From contig DATHZN010000068.1 of NCBI GenBank assembly GCA_035458585.1, positions 22,670 to 86,669 of the forward strand: a DNA stretch of 64,000 bases. The letters run 5' to 3'. Made by a program: the position numbers and the translations under genes. Positions 47,554-56,929 of the stretch are shown here, one piece after another; the first letter of the stretch is position 1, and each line of letters starts with the position of its first letter. A model generated the notes under the pieces. The model had not been told where the DNA came from and searched no databases. It was given only the letters and a program-made list of their open reading frames with translations. The stretch comes from Marinobacterium_E sp035458585 (lineage in GTDB: Bacteria; Pseudomonadota; Gammaproteobacteria; Pseudomonadales; Balneatricaceae).

Positions 47554-48135
47554 CTAAGGATTGATCGCCGCGAAGTGGGTCGCCAGTTCGCGTGCGATCA
47601 GTTCGGGTTTACGCAAGCGCTCACTGAACTGGCGCGTAAACAGATTGACTGGTTGGCCGTTGTTAGGTCGCAGAAGAGTCTCGATGTCAGAGTGCTGTAA
47701 GAATGCCGGTCGGTTAGTCGCGCCGAGCAGGTGAGAACAGGCGTAGAGTTGATACTGGCGTAACGCCTGTTCCAGACGTGGATGCCAAGGCTGGCACAGT
47801 GCTGCGAGCAGAAGCAGATGCTCGGCTTCGTGGCGATAAATGATCAACCAATCCGTAGGCCGGTACTCACTGCGAAGCTGTGCGGCGCGAACAAGCTCCA
47901 TCGTCATCGCCTCCGGCCCCTTTGCTTTGTACTCCTGTAATAGCAGTAACACACGGTCTACATAGGCTGCATTTTCGCTCAGGGCGAACTGGTAGATATG
48001 CATGCCGATGATGCTAGCACGCAGACTGCCCAGCCTCTCAACCAGTGGAAGCTGTATTTTGAACGCCCTTTGCAGTGCCGGCATATCGAGCTGGTCGTAA
48101 AGGTGGGTATCTAAATCGAGCCTCAAATCGCTCAT
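47554..48135 (-). CDS. Unknown protein co-encoded with LapG
   Basis: I do not recognise this 193-residue soluble protein. It has no signal peptide or membrane span. It is mostly helical in pattern, with a histidine-rich central stretch (YRHEAEHLLLLAALCQPWHPRLEQ) and Leu/Gln-rich helices. Its start overlaps the stop of lapG by four bases (ATGA), so it is translated in the lapD-lapG unit and may take part in adhesin control. That role is an inference from position only. It converges on gnd with a 45-base gap and no terminator. Confidence 0.75.
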   Translation of the reverse strand: MSDLRLDLDTHLYDQLDMPALQRAFKIQLPLVERLGSLRASIIGMHIYQFALSENAAYVDRVLLLLQEYKAKGPEAMTMELVRAAQLRSEYRPTDWLIIYRHEAEHLLLLAALCQPWHPRLEQALRQYQLYACSHLLGATNRPAFLQHSDIETLLRPNNGQPVNLFTRQFSERLRKPELIARELATHFAAINP

Positions 48136-48782
48136 TTCGAGAGCCTTCCCAACAGCTCACTCCACTGACCGATGCGGTCTGATCCGCCGACGTATTGGCC
48201 GCTTCCGCGCTCTTTCGCCAGCCAGAGTCCCTGCACGTTGAAGCTGTAGACCGGCACCAGATCTTTGCGCTCGTTTGCAGGCTTGATATCACCGATAAGA
48301 TTATCAAGTACCACCGGGATGGTGCGTGGATTGGGCGCGTAAGTGAGGACCATGTGTGCCTCGTCCCAGTCAAGTGCCTTGACGTAGGTAATGCGCATCT
48401 TGCCGTCGTCTACGCCGAGCTCTCGCAAGGTAAAATATTTGGCAATCGAGTAATCCTCACAATCACCTCCGAAGGTAGTGAGTTTTTCAAACGGGGTTGC
48501 CCAGTAGTCCTCTACGCCCCAGTGTTCTCGATCTGTGTAGTAGGGCACGAGGTTGAAGAAGTCATTCACTAGCTTAAGCTTCTCTGGCTCGCTGAGACCT
48601 TGATTATCCTTCACGAGACGCCGGAGGGATTGCAACCGTTTAACGGCGCTGGCGCCCCATTTTGCCTCAACCCGTTGGAGCAATTCCGGGGAGAAGTCGA
48701 CCAGTGCTGAACTCCAGCCTAATTGACTCCAGCCCAAGCAAAACGCAAGCGCTAGTGGGCGGAGGAGTCTTACACAGGGCAT
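48132..48782 (-). CDS. lapG: Periplasmic adhesin protease LapG
   Basis: LapG is a calcium-dependent periplasmic cysteine protease that cuts the N-terminal anchor of giant LapA-type adhesins and releases cells from biofilms. The 216-residue protein has a signal peptide (residues 1 to about 25) and a bacterial transglutaminase-like fold. The catalytic triad is visible: Cys108 (FGGDCEDY), His143 (DEAHMVLTY) and Asp160 (VVLDNL). Its start overlaps the lapD stop by one base. The target adhesin is not in the window. Confidence 0.94.
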   Translation of the reverse strand: MPCVRLLRPLALAFCLGWSQLGWSSALVDFSPELLQRVEAKWGASAVKRLQSLRRLVKDNQGLSEPEKLKLVNDFFNLVPYYTDREHWGVEDYWATPFEKLTTFGGDCEDYSIAKYFTLRELGVDDGKMRITYVKALDWDEAHMVLTYAPNPRTIPVVLDNLIGDIKPANERKDLVPVYSFNVQGLWLAKERGSGQYVGGSDRIGQWSELLGRLSK

Positions 48783-50704
48783 TACTGTTCCCTACGACTT
48801 GCAGCGGCCAGTCCGATTCGACGCAGACAGTCGATATCCTCATCGGAGACAACATCCTCTGCAAGGATCTCGATATTGAGTAGGTTACCCAGCTCCTGTA
48901 GCGCCTTAACCATCTGCTGCTTATCAACTGAGACCGAAATATCCTCAGTGTCATGGCGGGCGATTCGGATGTAATCGAACGGCTTGCCACTGAGTTTATC
49001 AATATCGATATGGCGAGACTCATAGCGCTTGAGCATGACTCCGGAGCTCGCACGTCGTGCAAAATCCACGAAACTCAGGAACGCATCGATATCCTGGGCT
49101 ACAGCGTAGGCGCTTAGGCTGAATACCAGCTTAGGTGCTTCAGCCTTGTAGTCGCTAAGCAAACCAAAGAGAGCTTGGCGGAAACTATTACTGCGTACTG
49201 AGTACATAGAGAGATTCACCGCGATGCGCTGTCTTGGTTGCTCAATGCGGAGACGATCGATGACACGGCGAACCACCTTGAGATCGAAGTCGGCCGCCCG
49301 TTTTGTTGACTCCGCGATCGATATAAAGGTACCGATTGGCACCGGTGCATTGTGGCTGTCGCGTATATCGGCCACAGCTTCCTCGAGTATCAACTCTTTG
49401 CTTCGGCTTGGATCGAGGGAGTAGCTGAGGTTGGCGTAGCGCAGGTTAAAGGTTTCGTTAGTAATTACCTCAACCACCAGCTTGTTCCACTCCTCGATAC
49501 TGCGGGCGTCAACGGCGGTTTCGTTAAGCGCAAATTCGTTTGAACCGATAATACGGGACTTCTCAAAAGCCTCAGAGGCAGCCGCCAGCAAACTCGGAAT
49601 GGTGCTGCGTGAATCGAAACCAACACCGCCAATATGACCTACTTCTGTCACATCAAAGATCTCTCCGACCTCTTTGAAGCCGGCACAAATCTGTTTGCAG
49701 AGTGCTTCAGCGCCGTTCCGATCAAGTGACTTCGATACAAGAACAAACTCTGCACCAACCATACGGAAAAGCTGGCTTTTGTGCTTCGTATGCTGCTCCG
49801 CAACAGTCAGGATCTTGTTAGCAAACGCACGAATATAGCCATCGACCTGGGCTACACTGTGGCGGCCAGCGTAGTCGGCCAGATTATCGATACGAATGAG
49901 AAAAACAAAACCTTTGCTGTTGGCAATGAAGTGCTCTTTCATAGAGGTTTCAAAACTAACTTTTGTTGCGAGCCCTGTCAGTGGGTCTGTATGGAGGCGG
50001 TCACTCGCTTCAATTAGACGATCGCTAAGTGCCGAGACTACACGTTCAATTTTGCCGGACATAAGGTTCATTGAGTGAGCCACACTGCGGATCTCAGATG
50101 TCCAGGGTAGGGGATCGATCTTCTCATACTTGCCCTCACCGATTCGCTCTGCCATCAGGCGAATCCTCTGCAAAGGTGCCAACAGCATACGTATGACCAG
50201 TGCAAGCGCAGCCAAGGATACGAAAAAAAGGATCAACGAGTAACTGAGGGTCTGTTTCACCTGAGACCAAAGTTTCAGATAACCAAATCCCGGGTGAATA
50301 CTCACCTCGACACGTCCACCAATCATCCACCCAGCATCAATGTCTGAGAAAGCGCTTCCGGTTCTCATTGGCAACGCAGAGACGAACCAGTCAGGGACCT
50401 CACTAAAAGTTTCTGGATTGGTTTTACGAACCAGTTCCTGACCATCCATATCGGTTAGCAAAATCTCTCGAAAATAGCCGCGGTCAAAGATGGTGTTAAC
50501 CATGGTTTCTAGGATTGTGTCCTCCTTATCAAGGATATAAGGGCTGAGAGACAAGCCTAGCGCTGTCGCTGTATCCTGCGCATGAACCTCAGATTCAATT
50601 TCAAGATAGTTCTTTATGTTATTGATACTGACATAAAAATTTACGGCGAATATTGCAAAAAATATCGCTGATATCAGAAGCATTAGCTGCTTTGATAGTG
50701 ACAT
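48782..50704 (-). CDS. lapD: c-di-GMP effector LapD
   Basis: LapD is an inner-membrane receptor that, when its EAL domain binds c-di-GMP, holds LapG and so keeps the adhesin on the surface. The 640-residue protein has an N-terminal membrane anchor, a periplasmic LapD/MoxY-type sensor (about 30-150), and a second span near 155-175. HAMP (about 175-230), a degenerate GGDEF domain (MVGAEFVLV in place of GGDEF) and a degenerate EAL domain follow. The degenerate EAL lacks EAL-type metal residues: LKRYESRHIDID stands where DDFGTG is usual. This is the standard LapD pattern: binding without catalysis. The ATG has GGAG eight bases upstream. Confidence 0.94.
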   Translation of the reverse strand: MSLSKQLMLLISAIFFAIFAVNFYVSINNIKNYLEIESEVHAQDTATALGLSLSPYILDKEDTILETMVNTIFDRGYFREILLTDMDGQELVRKTNPETFSEVPDWFVSALPMRTGSAFSDIDAGWMIGGRVEVSIHPGFGYLKLWSQVKQTLSYSLILFFVSLAALALVIRMLLAPLQRIRLMAERIGEGKYEKIDPLPWTSEIRSVAHSMNLMSGKIERVVSALSDRLIEASDRLHTDPLTGLATKVSFETSMKEHFIANSKGFVFLIRIDNLADYAGRHSVAQVDGYIRAFANKILTVAEQHTKHKSQLFRMVGAEFVLVSKSLDRNGAEALCKQICAGFKEVGEIFDVTEVGHIGGVGFDSRSTIPSLLAAASEAFEKSRIIGSNEFALNETAVDARSIEEWNKLVVEVITNETFNLRYANLSYSLDPSRSKELILEEAVADIRDSHNAPVPIGTFISIAESTKRAADFDLKVVRRVIDRLRIEQPRQRIAVNLSMYSVRSNSFRQALFGLLSDYKAEAPKLVFSLSAYAVAQDIDAFLSFVDFARRASSGVMLKRYESRHIDIDKLSGKPFDYIRIARHDTEDISVSVDKQQMVKALQELGNLLNIEILAEDVVSDEDIDCLRRIGLAAASRREQ

Positions 50705-50857
50705 AGGTCGGCTCCGACGGCTTTGGCTGTTTCTTCAACTGAGCTTAGTTCAGCAGCGTCTTTTTGTCAGATAAAAAACGCCAGAGATTCTGCACCAGAT
50801 CATTGTGAAATCAGGCACATAGGCTAGCATTAAAATGTAACCTTAAGGGCAAGTGAG

Positions 50858-52327
50858 ATGGGTCGCGCGATAGAACAACAAGAATTTTCAGAGCACGCTT
50901 ATAAGCGCTTTGAAGCGGTATTACAGCACCAACTCCAACAATTCAAACAGCTGCTCGGAGAGCCAGGCTTTGGGGTGGGAGAGCGAACACTGGGTGCTGA
51001 GGTTGAGCTCTACCTCATTGATGCTGCGGCACGTCCTGTATGTCGCAACATCGAAGTGATCAACGCCTTGCCGAATGATGGACTCGCACTCGAGATTAAC
51101 CGGTACAATCTTGAGCTTAATCTCGATCCGGTTTTAGCAAAAGGCCAGCCTTTCAAGCAGATGGGAGAGCAGTTGTCTCGGCGGATTGCTCGGATAAATA
51201 CCACCTTAGGTTCAGCCCGGGCGCTGCCGATTGGCATACTGCCAACGCTGGAGGTAACTGATTTTGGTCCGGACATTATCACGCCAGAGAACCGCTACGC
51301 GGTTCTGTCGAGAGTTCTGCGTGAAATTCGGGGTAGTTCGTTTGCAATTAATATCAGTGGCGATCCGGGTTTGGATATGCACACCGAGGATGTCACCCTG
51401 GAGGGCGCAAATACCTCCTTTCAGCTCCACTTAAAGGTCTCACCAGCGGAGTTTGCCAACTGGTTTAATGCGGCACAGCTGGTAACTCCGCTGGTATTGG
51501 GGTTAGCTGCAAATTCGCCATTGTTGTTTGGCCATCGCCTCTGGCATGAGACGCGCATCCCTCTGTTTCGTCAATCTATCGACGGTCGCAGCTCAGAGGA
51601 GTGTCGTCGTGCGATTCCCTCGAGAGTCGACCTCGGCAGTGGATGGGTACGTCAGGGTGTCTATGAGCTCTTTTCTGAACTCGTTCATCTTCATCCACCC
51701 ATCCTACCGATTGTTGACGAGGAGCAACGCCCTAACGAGTTTCGCGAACTGCGCCTGCATTCGGGCACCGTCTGGCCCTGGAATCGTGCGGTTTACGATC
51801 CCGCTGAAGGTGGGCACTTACGCATCGAGCTGCGCGCGCTGCCCGCAGGCCCCACTATTATCGACATGCTGGCAAATGCAGCGATGATCCTTGGGCTTAC
51901 CGCTCGATTTTCTGAACAGATGGAGGAGTGGGTTAACCGTATGCCGTTTGAGACTCTTGCTGGTAATTTCTATGCTGCGGCACACAAGGGTATTGAGGCA
52001 CAGGTCTACTGGCCTGCAGCAGATGGCCATGCCGGACTCCAGCTTAGGCCCCTGGTCGAGCTCGCAGCAGAGATGTTACCTGAGGCTAAAAAGGGGCTTG
52101 CCCTGATGCAGGTTGATCAAGCAGAGGTAGAGCAGCTGCTCGACGTGATGCAGCGACGCATCGAAACCCGTCAAAACGGTGCTAGCTGGATGCTAGGGCG
52201 ATTTAGTCAGCTCAGTTCAGAAATGTCGGAGGGCGCTGCACTTCAACGCCTTGTAAGTGAATATCAAGACTACAGTGACGCTAATCAGCCAGTGGCTGAT
52301 TGGCCCTTTGGAAAGATTGATGATTGA
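50858..52327 (+). CDS. GCS2-type glutamate-cysteine ligase-like protein
   Basis: The 489-residue protein belongs to the GCS2 (PF04107) carboxylate-amine ligase family. It has TLGAEVELYLIDAAARPVC with the metal-binding glutamates near residue 46, EINRYNLELNLDP, and SSFAINISGDPGLDMHTEDVT. FQLHLKVSPAEFANWFNAAQ and the LRIELRALPAGPTIIDMLANAA segment follow. Family members join glutamate to cysteine or a related amine with ATP. The length exceeds the YbdK subgroup, and I cannot tell glutathione synthesis from another amide-forming reaction. It is followed by an overlapping deacylase gene, which hints at a different acyl-amino compound. It diverges from lapD. Confidence 0.85.
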   Translation: MGRAIEQQEFSEHAYKRFEAVLQHQLQQFKQLLGEPGFGVGERTLGAEVELYLIDAAARPVCRNIEVINALPNDGLALEINRYNLELNLDPVLAKGQPFKQMGEQLSRRIARINTTLGSARALPIGILPTLEVTDFGPDIITPENRYAVLSRVLREIRGSSFAINISGDPGLDMHTEDVTLEGANTSFQLHLKVSPAEFANWFNAAQLVTPLVLGLAANSPLLFGHRLWHETRIPLFRQSIDGRSSEECRRAIPSRVDLGSGWVRQGVYELFSELVHLHPPILPIVDEEQRPNEFRELRLHSGTVWPWNRAVYDPAEGGHLRIELRALPAGPTIIDMLANAAMILGLTARFSEQMEEWVNRMPFETLAGNFYAAAHKGIEAQVYWPAADGHAGLQLRPLVELAAEMLPEAKKGLALMQVDQAEVEQLLDVMQRRIETRQNGASWMLGRFSQLSSEMSEGAALQRLVSEYQDYSDANQPVADWPFGKIDD

Positions 52328-53375
52328 GTATTTTAACCATTGGGAGAGTCCAAGTAGCTCTGAGATACCGCAAGATCCCCTTGTCTGGTTGGAGCAACTA
52401 GGTGGACCGACTTCAATTTGGCTTAACGGAAAAGATAGAAGTCGTACACGTGCGGTAGTGACGCTTCTCCATGGTAACGAGCCCTCAGGCATGTTGGCGG
52501 TACACCGTCTAATTCGAGGGGAGGTCACTCCTGCAACTAATGTTCTTATTATTTTGGCTTCAGTGGAAGTGGCGTTGCTTGAGCCGACTTTTCGGTATCG
52601 CTCATACCCAGGCGAGCGCGATATGAATCGTAGTTTTAATCCCCCCTTCTCTGACAGCGCAGGCCGTATTGCGCAGCAGCTGTTAAGACTTTTAGAGAGA
52701 TACCAGCCTGAGGCAGTGCTTGATGTCCACAATACATCAGGCAAAAGTCCTAGTTTTGCAGTCTCTACGGAGCAAAGTCTGCCGCATGAGACGCTCGCCG
52801 CTATGTTTACTGAGCGTCTGGTGATTACAGAGCTACGCATGGGATCACTGATGGAGCAGACAGAGCCTAAGATGCCTGTCGTGACTATTGAGTGTGGTGG
52901 TGCTCAAGAGCAGGCAGCGCATGACCTTGCTTACGCGGGACTGAAGCAGTTCATGGAGACGCAGAGCCTGTTTGAGATTGAGCATGGTCTGGATATGGAT
53001 ATCTACCATGATCCGGTAAGGCTGGAATTAGAGCAGGGTTTGCGACTGGCATTTGCACCACAGCCGGTGTTGGGTGTGGATATAACGATGCTGGATCAGG
53101 TGGACCAGTTCAACTTTACGCTCGTACCACCGGGTACCTTGCTTGGATGGGTCAAGGGGCCAGATGTACTAGAGCATCTGCGCGTTGCAGACGCACGCGG
53201 TAATAACCGCTTCGAGCAGTTTTTTGAGCTGTGTGGAAATCGCCTGCAAACCAACGCAACGCAGAAGCTTTTTATGGTGACCACTCGTCCGGATATTGCG
53301 CTAAGCGACTGTCTGCTCTATTCAGCTGTCGAGAGTCAACATGAGCGCGTGCACCTTGAGCCATTGGGAGACTGA
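52320..53375 (+). CDS. Succinylglutamate desuccinylase/aspartoacylase family protein
   Basis: The 351-residue protein has the zinc carboxypeptidase-like fold of AstE/aspartoacylase. The family motifs are all present: the zinc ligands in LLHGNEPSGM, ERDMNRSFNPPF for carboxylate binding, the third ligand in DVHNTSGKS, and the general-base glutamate in VTIECGGAQEQ. Such enzymes remove acyl groups from amino acids. I chose the ATG at 52320, with GGAAAG upstream and an eight-base overlap with the ligase gene, over a longer in-frame start. The overlap and the shared chemistry suggest the pair make and break one class of amide. FadD follows nine bases later. Confidence 0.86.
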   Translation: MIEYFNHWESPSSSEIPQDPLVWLEQLGGPTSIWLNGKDRSRTRAVVTLLHGNEPSGMLAVHRLIRGEVTPATNVLIILASVEVALLEPTFRYRSYPGERDMNRSFNPPFSDSAGRIAQQLLRLLERYQPEAVLDVHNTSGKSPSFAVSTEQSLPHETLAAMFTERLVITELRMGSLMEQTEPKMPVVTIECGGAQEQAAHDLAYAGLKQFMETQSLFEIEHGLDMDIYHDPVRLELEQGLRLAFAPQPVLGVDITMLDQVDQFNFTLVPPGTLLGWVKGPDVLEHLRVADARGNNRFEQFFELCGNRLQTNATQKLFMVTTRPDIALSDCLLYSAVESQHERVHLEPLGD

Positions 53376-53383
53376 CCCAGAAA

Positions 53384-55039
53384 ATGCAACAGATCGACAA
53401 TCTCCAGCGTGGGAGCTGGTTGCCTGAGGATTTAAATCCTCGAGGCTACACCAATCTAAACGAACTATTCGACGACTGTATTACTCGATTCGCTGACCGT
53501 ACTGCTTTTAGCAGTCTAGGCTGCGAACTGAGTTATACCGACTTGGATCGCTATAGTCGTGCCTTCGCTAACTATTTACTACTCGACGCCAAACTGCAGC
53601 CGGGGGACCGCATAGCGGTTCAGTTACCCAACCTAATCCAGTATCCGATTCTGGTTTTTGGCGCGCTTCGTGCCGGTATAGTGGTGGTCAATACCAATCC
53701 TCTGTACACGCCGGAAGAGATGCTACATCAATTCAAAGATAGCGGTGTGCGTCTGTTGGTTATCTACTCCAGCATGGCGCACAAAGCACAAAAGATTATC
53801 GAACAAACCAATATTGAGCGCGTTCTGGTCACTCAGGCAGGTGATTTTGGCTCCCTGCTACGGGGATCCCTGATCAACTTCGTTGTGCGTTATGTCAAGC
53901 GGATGGAGCCCGCATTTGAACTCCCTAACTGCCAATGGATGAAACCGGCAATTAGCCAGTACCTCAACCAAGAGGCGGAGTACCCGAAACTAAAACTCAG
54001 CGATATCGCTGTGCTGCAGTACACGGGTGGCACCACGGGTGTAGCCAAAGGGGCGGTATTGACTCACGCTAATCTTCTCGCAAATATACTGCAGGGTATG
54101 CAGGTGATGCAGGTACTGCCAGGCAGTTGGTCACAGCTGGTGATCTCTCCACTACCGCTCTACCACATCTATGCATTTGTGGTGTCGCAGATTATTGCCG
54201 CGCAGGGCGGGCACTCGGTACTGATCACCAATCCGCGTGACCTTGACGGCTTTATCGCGACACTTAAAAAGCTACGCATGACCTGTTTCGTAGGGCTTAA
54301 CACCCTATTTGTGGCACTTTGCCGTCATCCTAAATTCTCTCAGGTGGATACCTCTGCTCTGCAAGCGACGGTTTCAGGTGGTATGGCGCTAACTGAACGC
54401 GCCGCCGAGCTCTGGCGCAACGCCACAGGTGGTGAAATTATTGAGGCCTATGGCTTGACTGAAGCATCACCCGCAGTCACCGCGAATGATCCGCTTCATC
54501 CTAGGGTGGGTAGTATCGGCAAGCCGCTCCCTGGCACCGAGGTAGATATACGCGCTTCGGGGTATAGCTCTGTCGGCATTAACGAGCCTGGTGAGCTCTG
54601 TGTTAAGGGCCCTCAGGTCATGCGGGAATACTGGCAGCGACCTCAGGAGACGCAAGCGAGCTTCACAGAGGACGGCTACCTACGTACTGGCGATATTGCG
54701 ATGATGGACGAGGAGGGCCTGTTGCATATCGTTGATCGTGCCAAGGACATGATCATCGTCTCCGGCTTTAACGTCTACCCAAATGAGGTTGAGAATGTCG
54801 TCGCAAGCCACCCAGATGTTGTCGAGTGTGCCGTTGTAGGCGATTCAGACCCAGATACCGGAGAACGTGTTCACCTATACGTGGTTAGCAGTCGCATTGA
54901 ACTGAGCGAAGCCGAACTCAAGGAGTGGTGTGCCGAGCGACTCGCAGGGTATAAGCGCCCGCGTCTAGTCAGCTTTCGTGACACCCTGCCCAAAACACCG
55001 GTTGGCAAGGTACTTCGGCGGGCGCTTAGAGAGAGCTGA
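53384..55039 (+). CDS. fadD: Long-chain fatty acid-CoA ligase
   Basis: FadD-type enzymes activate fatty acids to acyl-CoA through an acyl-adenylate. The 551-residue protein has the ATP-binding loop LQYTGGTTGVAKGAVLTH near residue 210, the linker motif YGLTEASPAV, GYLRTGDIAMMDEEG, and the FadD signature DRAKDMIIVSGFNVYPNEVE. The C-terminal catalytic lysine lies in KTPVGKVLRR. It is closest in pattern to FadD of Escherichia coli and Pseudomonas. It is nine bases after the deacylase gene and probably shares its transcript. No strong ribosome site is visible. Confidence 0.92.
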   Translation: MQQIDNLQRGSWLPEDLNPRGYTNLNELFDDCITRFADRTAFSSLGCELSYTDLDRYSRAFANYLLLDAKLQPGDRIAVQLPNLIQYPILVFGALRAGIVVVNTNPLYTPEEMLHQFKDSGVRLLVIYSSMAHKAQKIIEQTNIERVLVTQAGDFGSLLRGSLINFVVRYVKRMEPAFELPNCQWMKPAISQYLNQEAEYPKLKLSDIAVLQYTGGTTGVAKGAVLTHANLLANILQGMQVMQVLPGSWSQLVISPLPLYHIYAFVVSQIIAAQGGHSVLITNPRDLDGFIATLKKLRMTCFVGLNTLFVALCRHPKFSQVDTSALQATVSGGMALTERAAELWRNATGGEIIEAYGLTEASPAVTANDPLHPRVGSIGKPLPGTEVDIRASGYSSVGINEPGELCVKGPQVMREYWQRPQETQASFTEDGYLRTGDIAMMDEEGLLHIVDRAKDMIIVSGFNVYPNEVENVVASHPDVVECAVVGDSDPDTGERVHLYVVSSRIELSEAELKEWCAERLAGYKRPRLVSFRDTLPKTPVGKVLRRALRES

Positions 55040-55100
55040 GGTAGGTGTTATGACGTGCCTCTGCTAACATGAGCGTTTTACTTCTGCCAAGAGGCGCGTT

Positions 55101-55994
55101 GTGTTCGCTGCGTTTTTAGCCGCTGTATTTCCCACTTTTTGCATTGCCCTGATTGGCTTTTGGCTCACCCGAAAAACTGATCTGTTGCGTCACCCAGGGA
55201 TGCCACTGCTTACCACGCAGATCGCGCTTCCCTGTCTGATATTTCATACGTTGATGACCAAAGGACTGCCGCCCACTGAGATGGCGCAACTTATCTTGGT
55301 CACCGCTGCTTGCGTGGTCATTGGAGCAATTTTGGTAGCCCTAGGTTGTCGGATATTGGGACAGTCACCACGTTTTTACCTGAGCACATTGGTGAATCCA
55401 AATACAGGTAATTTTGGACTGCCATTGGTGTTCGCCTTGCTGGGAGAGGAGGCGTTGACAGCGGCCATTATCATCTCCAGCACAATCACCCTAAGCCACT
55501 ACACATTGGGCGTCGCAGCAATGTCTGGCGAGGCTCCCTGGCGCAAACTCTTCACTAACGCACCGCTAGTGGCGCTCGCGTTGGGAATTATGTTCTCCAG
55601 TTTTGAATTGAGCCCGGCACAACCGTTGATGCGTGTAGTGGAGATGCTCTCAGGTGTTGCCTTGCCTATGTTACTGCTGCTGCTGGGTAGTTCACTGGCG
55701 AGTCTCAATCTGCGTCAACGATCTGAGTTGGGGAAGCTTGCGCTCCTATCGATATACCGACCGCTTAGTGGATTTCTAATCGCGTTTGCAGTGACTCGAA
55801 TCGCTGGACTGGATTCGCTCTCTAGCTTAACTCTGATGCTGCAGATGTCGATGCCAGTCGCAGTTATGAGCTACATACTGACGCTTCAATACGGTGGCCC
55901 TTCGCAGCGCATCGCTGCATTGACCATTACAAGCATGCCAGTATCGCTGCTAATTCTGGGACTTATCTTTGCGTTCCAAAGCTGGCTGGTGTAG
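55101..55994 (+). CDS. AEC family transporter
   Basis: The 297-residue protein is a second AEC-family carrier with about ten membrane spans. It shows NPNTGNFGLPLVFALLG in the first half (the conserved asparagine before a helix break) and LQMSMPVAVMSYILT in the second. It shares only the family pattern with the carrier at 25.6-26.5 kb. The substrate is probably a small carboxylate but is not readable from sequence. The start is GTG with AAGAGG upstream. It converges with the lipoprotein gene, only four bases apart. Confidence 0.87.
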   Translation: MFAAFLAAVFPTFCIALIGFWLTRKTDLLRHPGMPLLTTQIALPCLIFHTLMTKGLPPTEMAQLILVTAACVVIGAILVALGCRILGQSPRFYLSTLVNPNTGNFGLPLVFALLGEEALTAAIIISSTITLSHYTLGVAAMSGEAPWRKLFTNAPLVALALGIMFSSFELSPAQPLMRVVEMLSGVALPMLLLLLGSSLASLNLRQRSELGKLALLSIYRPLSGFLIAFAVTRIAGLDSLSSLTLMLQMSMPVAVMSYILTLQYGGPSQRIAALTITSMPVSLLILGLIFAFQSWLV

Positions 55995-55998
55995 CCAC

Positions 55999-56805
55999 CT
56001 AGCTCGGCTTTAATTCATTGAGGCGTGCCTGAATTTCTCGCATTCGCTGGTGAGAGTCTCTCAAGAAAGCCTGGGCTGCGTTGTATCTTCCGGCTTTGTC
56101 TGCTTTGAACTCGAGATAAGCGCGCGTAAGATTATCCTTACGCTGAGTCAACCACTCACGTTGTTCCGCCAGTAGAAGTTCTGCCTCCATTGTATCTAGC
56201 CGATCAAGCAGATCGCGGAATGCGATATAGAGTTGAGCGTCTACGACATACGCGAGCGACATAAGCGCCTCTATTTTTCCGTCTAACTGATCCGTGTTGG
56301 CAACGCGACCGGTCATTGCCGCCAGCGTGTCGTCCAGACTGGGTAACCAATCGAGCTGTTCACTGATACTGAGCTTTAAGACACTCTGATTCTGGAAGCT
56401 TGGCGCAGATTCCCCAGACGCGTTAAGGTCGACGACCTCTGGCATAGCAGTACCCGAAGACGTCTCTGCTTGGTCGGCGACTCCATCACTGGTTACTTCA
56501 TGCGCTTCTGTCTCATTTTCGTTAGTAATTGGAGACTGAGGAGCGGGTTCAATGCCAATACTGAGTAGGGCAGCCGGTTCACCCGGAGAGCTGTCATTTA
56601 TCCGGGGTAGGCTATCATTTTCGATCTCAGCTTGTGACTCTGAGGGGCCGTTTGATCGGGATAAGATCTCCGATAGCGGGGTTCCCTCAGGGCTGGAGGT
56701 ATCGCGCGCTGGCGGACGCAAATCACTCAGTGGGCCGGGTAACGCCTGACACCCCGTTAGAAATACCAACACTGTCAACGCGAAGCACTTAAAACTCTGT
56801 TGCAT
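55999..56805 (-). CDS. Outer-membrane lipoprotein of unknown function
   Basis: The 268-residue product has a lipoprotein signal peptide with lipobox LTGC (Cys19), so it is lipidated; Gln after the cysteine suggests sorting to the outer membrane. Residues about 20-140 are a low-complexity, Ser/Glu/Pro-rich linker. The C-terminal 120 residues are helical and charged, with AEQREWLTQRKDNLTRAY and RMREIQARLNELK. They loosely recall the LprI-type (PF07007) repeat but lack its cysteines, so I leave it unnamed. It diverges from purE. Confidence 0.75.
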   Translation of the reverse strand: MQQSFKCFALTVLVFLTGCQALPGPLSDLRPPARDTSSPEGTPLSEILSRSNGPSESQAEIENDSLPRINDSSPGEPAALLSIGIEPAPQSPITNENETEAHEVTSDGVADQAETSSGTAMPEVVDLNASGESAPSFQNQSVLKLSISEQLDWLPSLDDTLAAMTGRVANTDQLDGKIEALMSLAYVVDAQLYIAFRDLLDRLDTMEAELLLAEQREWLTQRKDNLTRAYLEFKADKAGRYNAAQAFLRDSHQRMREIQARLNELKPS

Positions 56806-56863
56806 AACACTCTCACCATCGGTCGATCTAGTGGATTCTACAGCAGATAATCGAGAGTTTCTC

Positions 56864-56872
56864 TGCTATAAT
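56864..56872 (+). promoter_or_regulatory. Extended -10 element before purE
   Basis: TGCTATAAT is a consensus extended -10, 58 bases before the purE ATG, between the divergent lipoprotein gene and purE. No clear -35 is present, as is common with extended -10 promoters. Confidence 0.5.
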
Positions 56873-56929
56873 CGCGCGCTTTCTTTTAGCTGATCCAGTG
56901 TTCGCGACGCTGGTACAACGGAGACAGTA

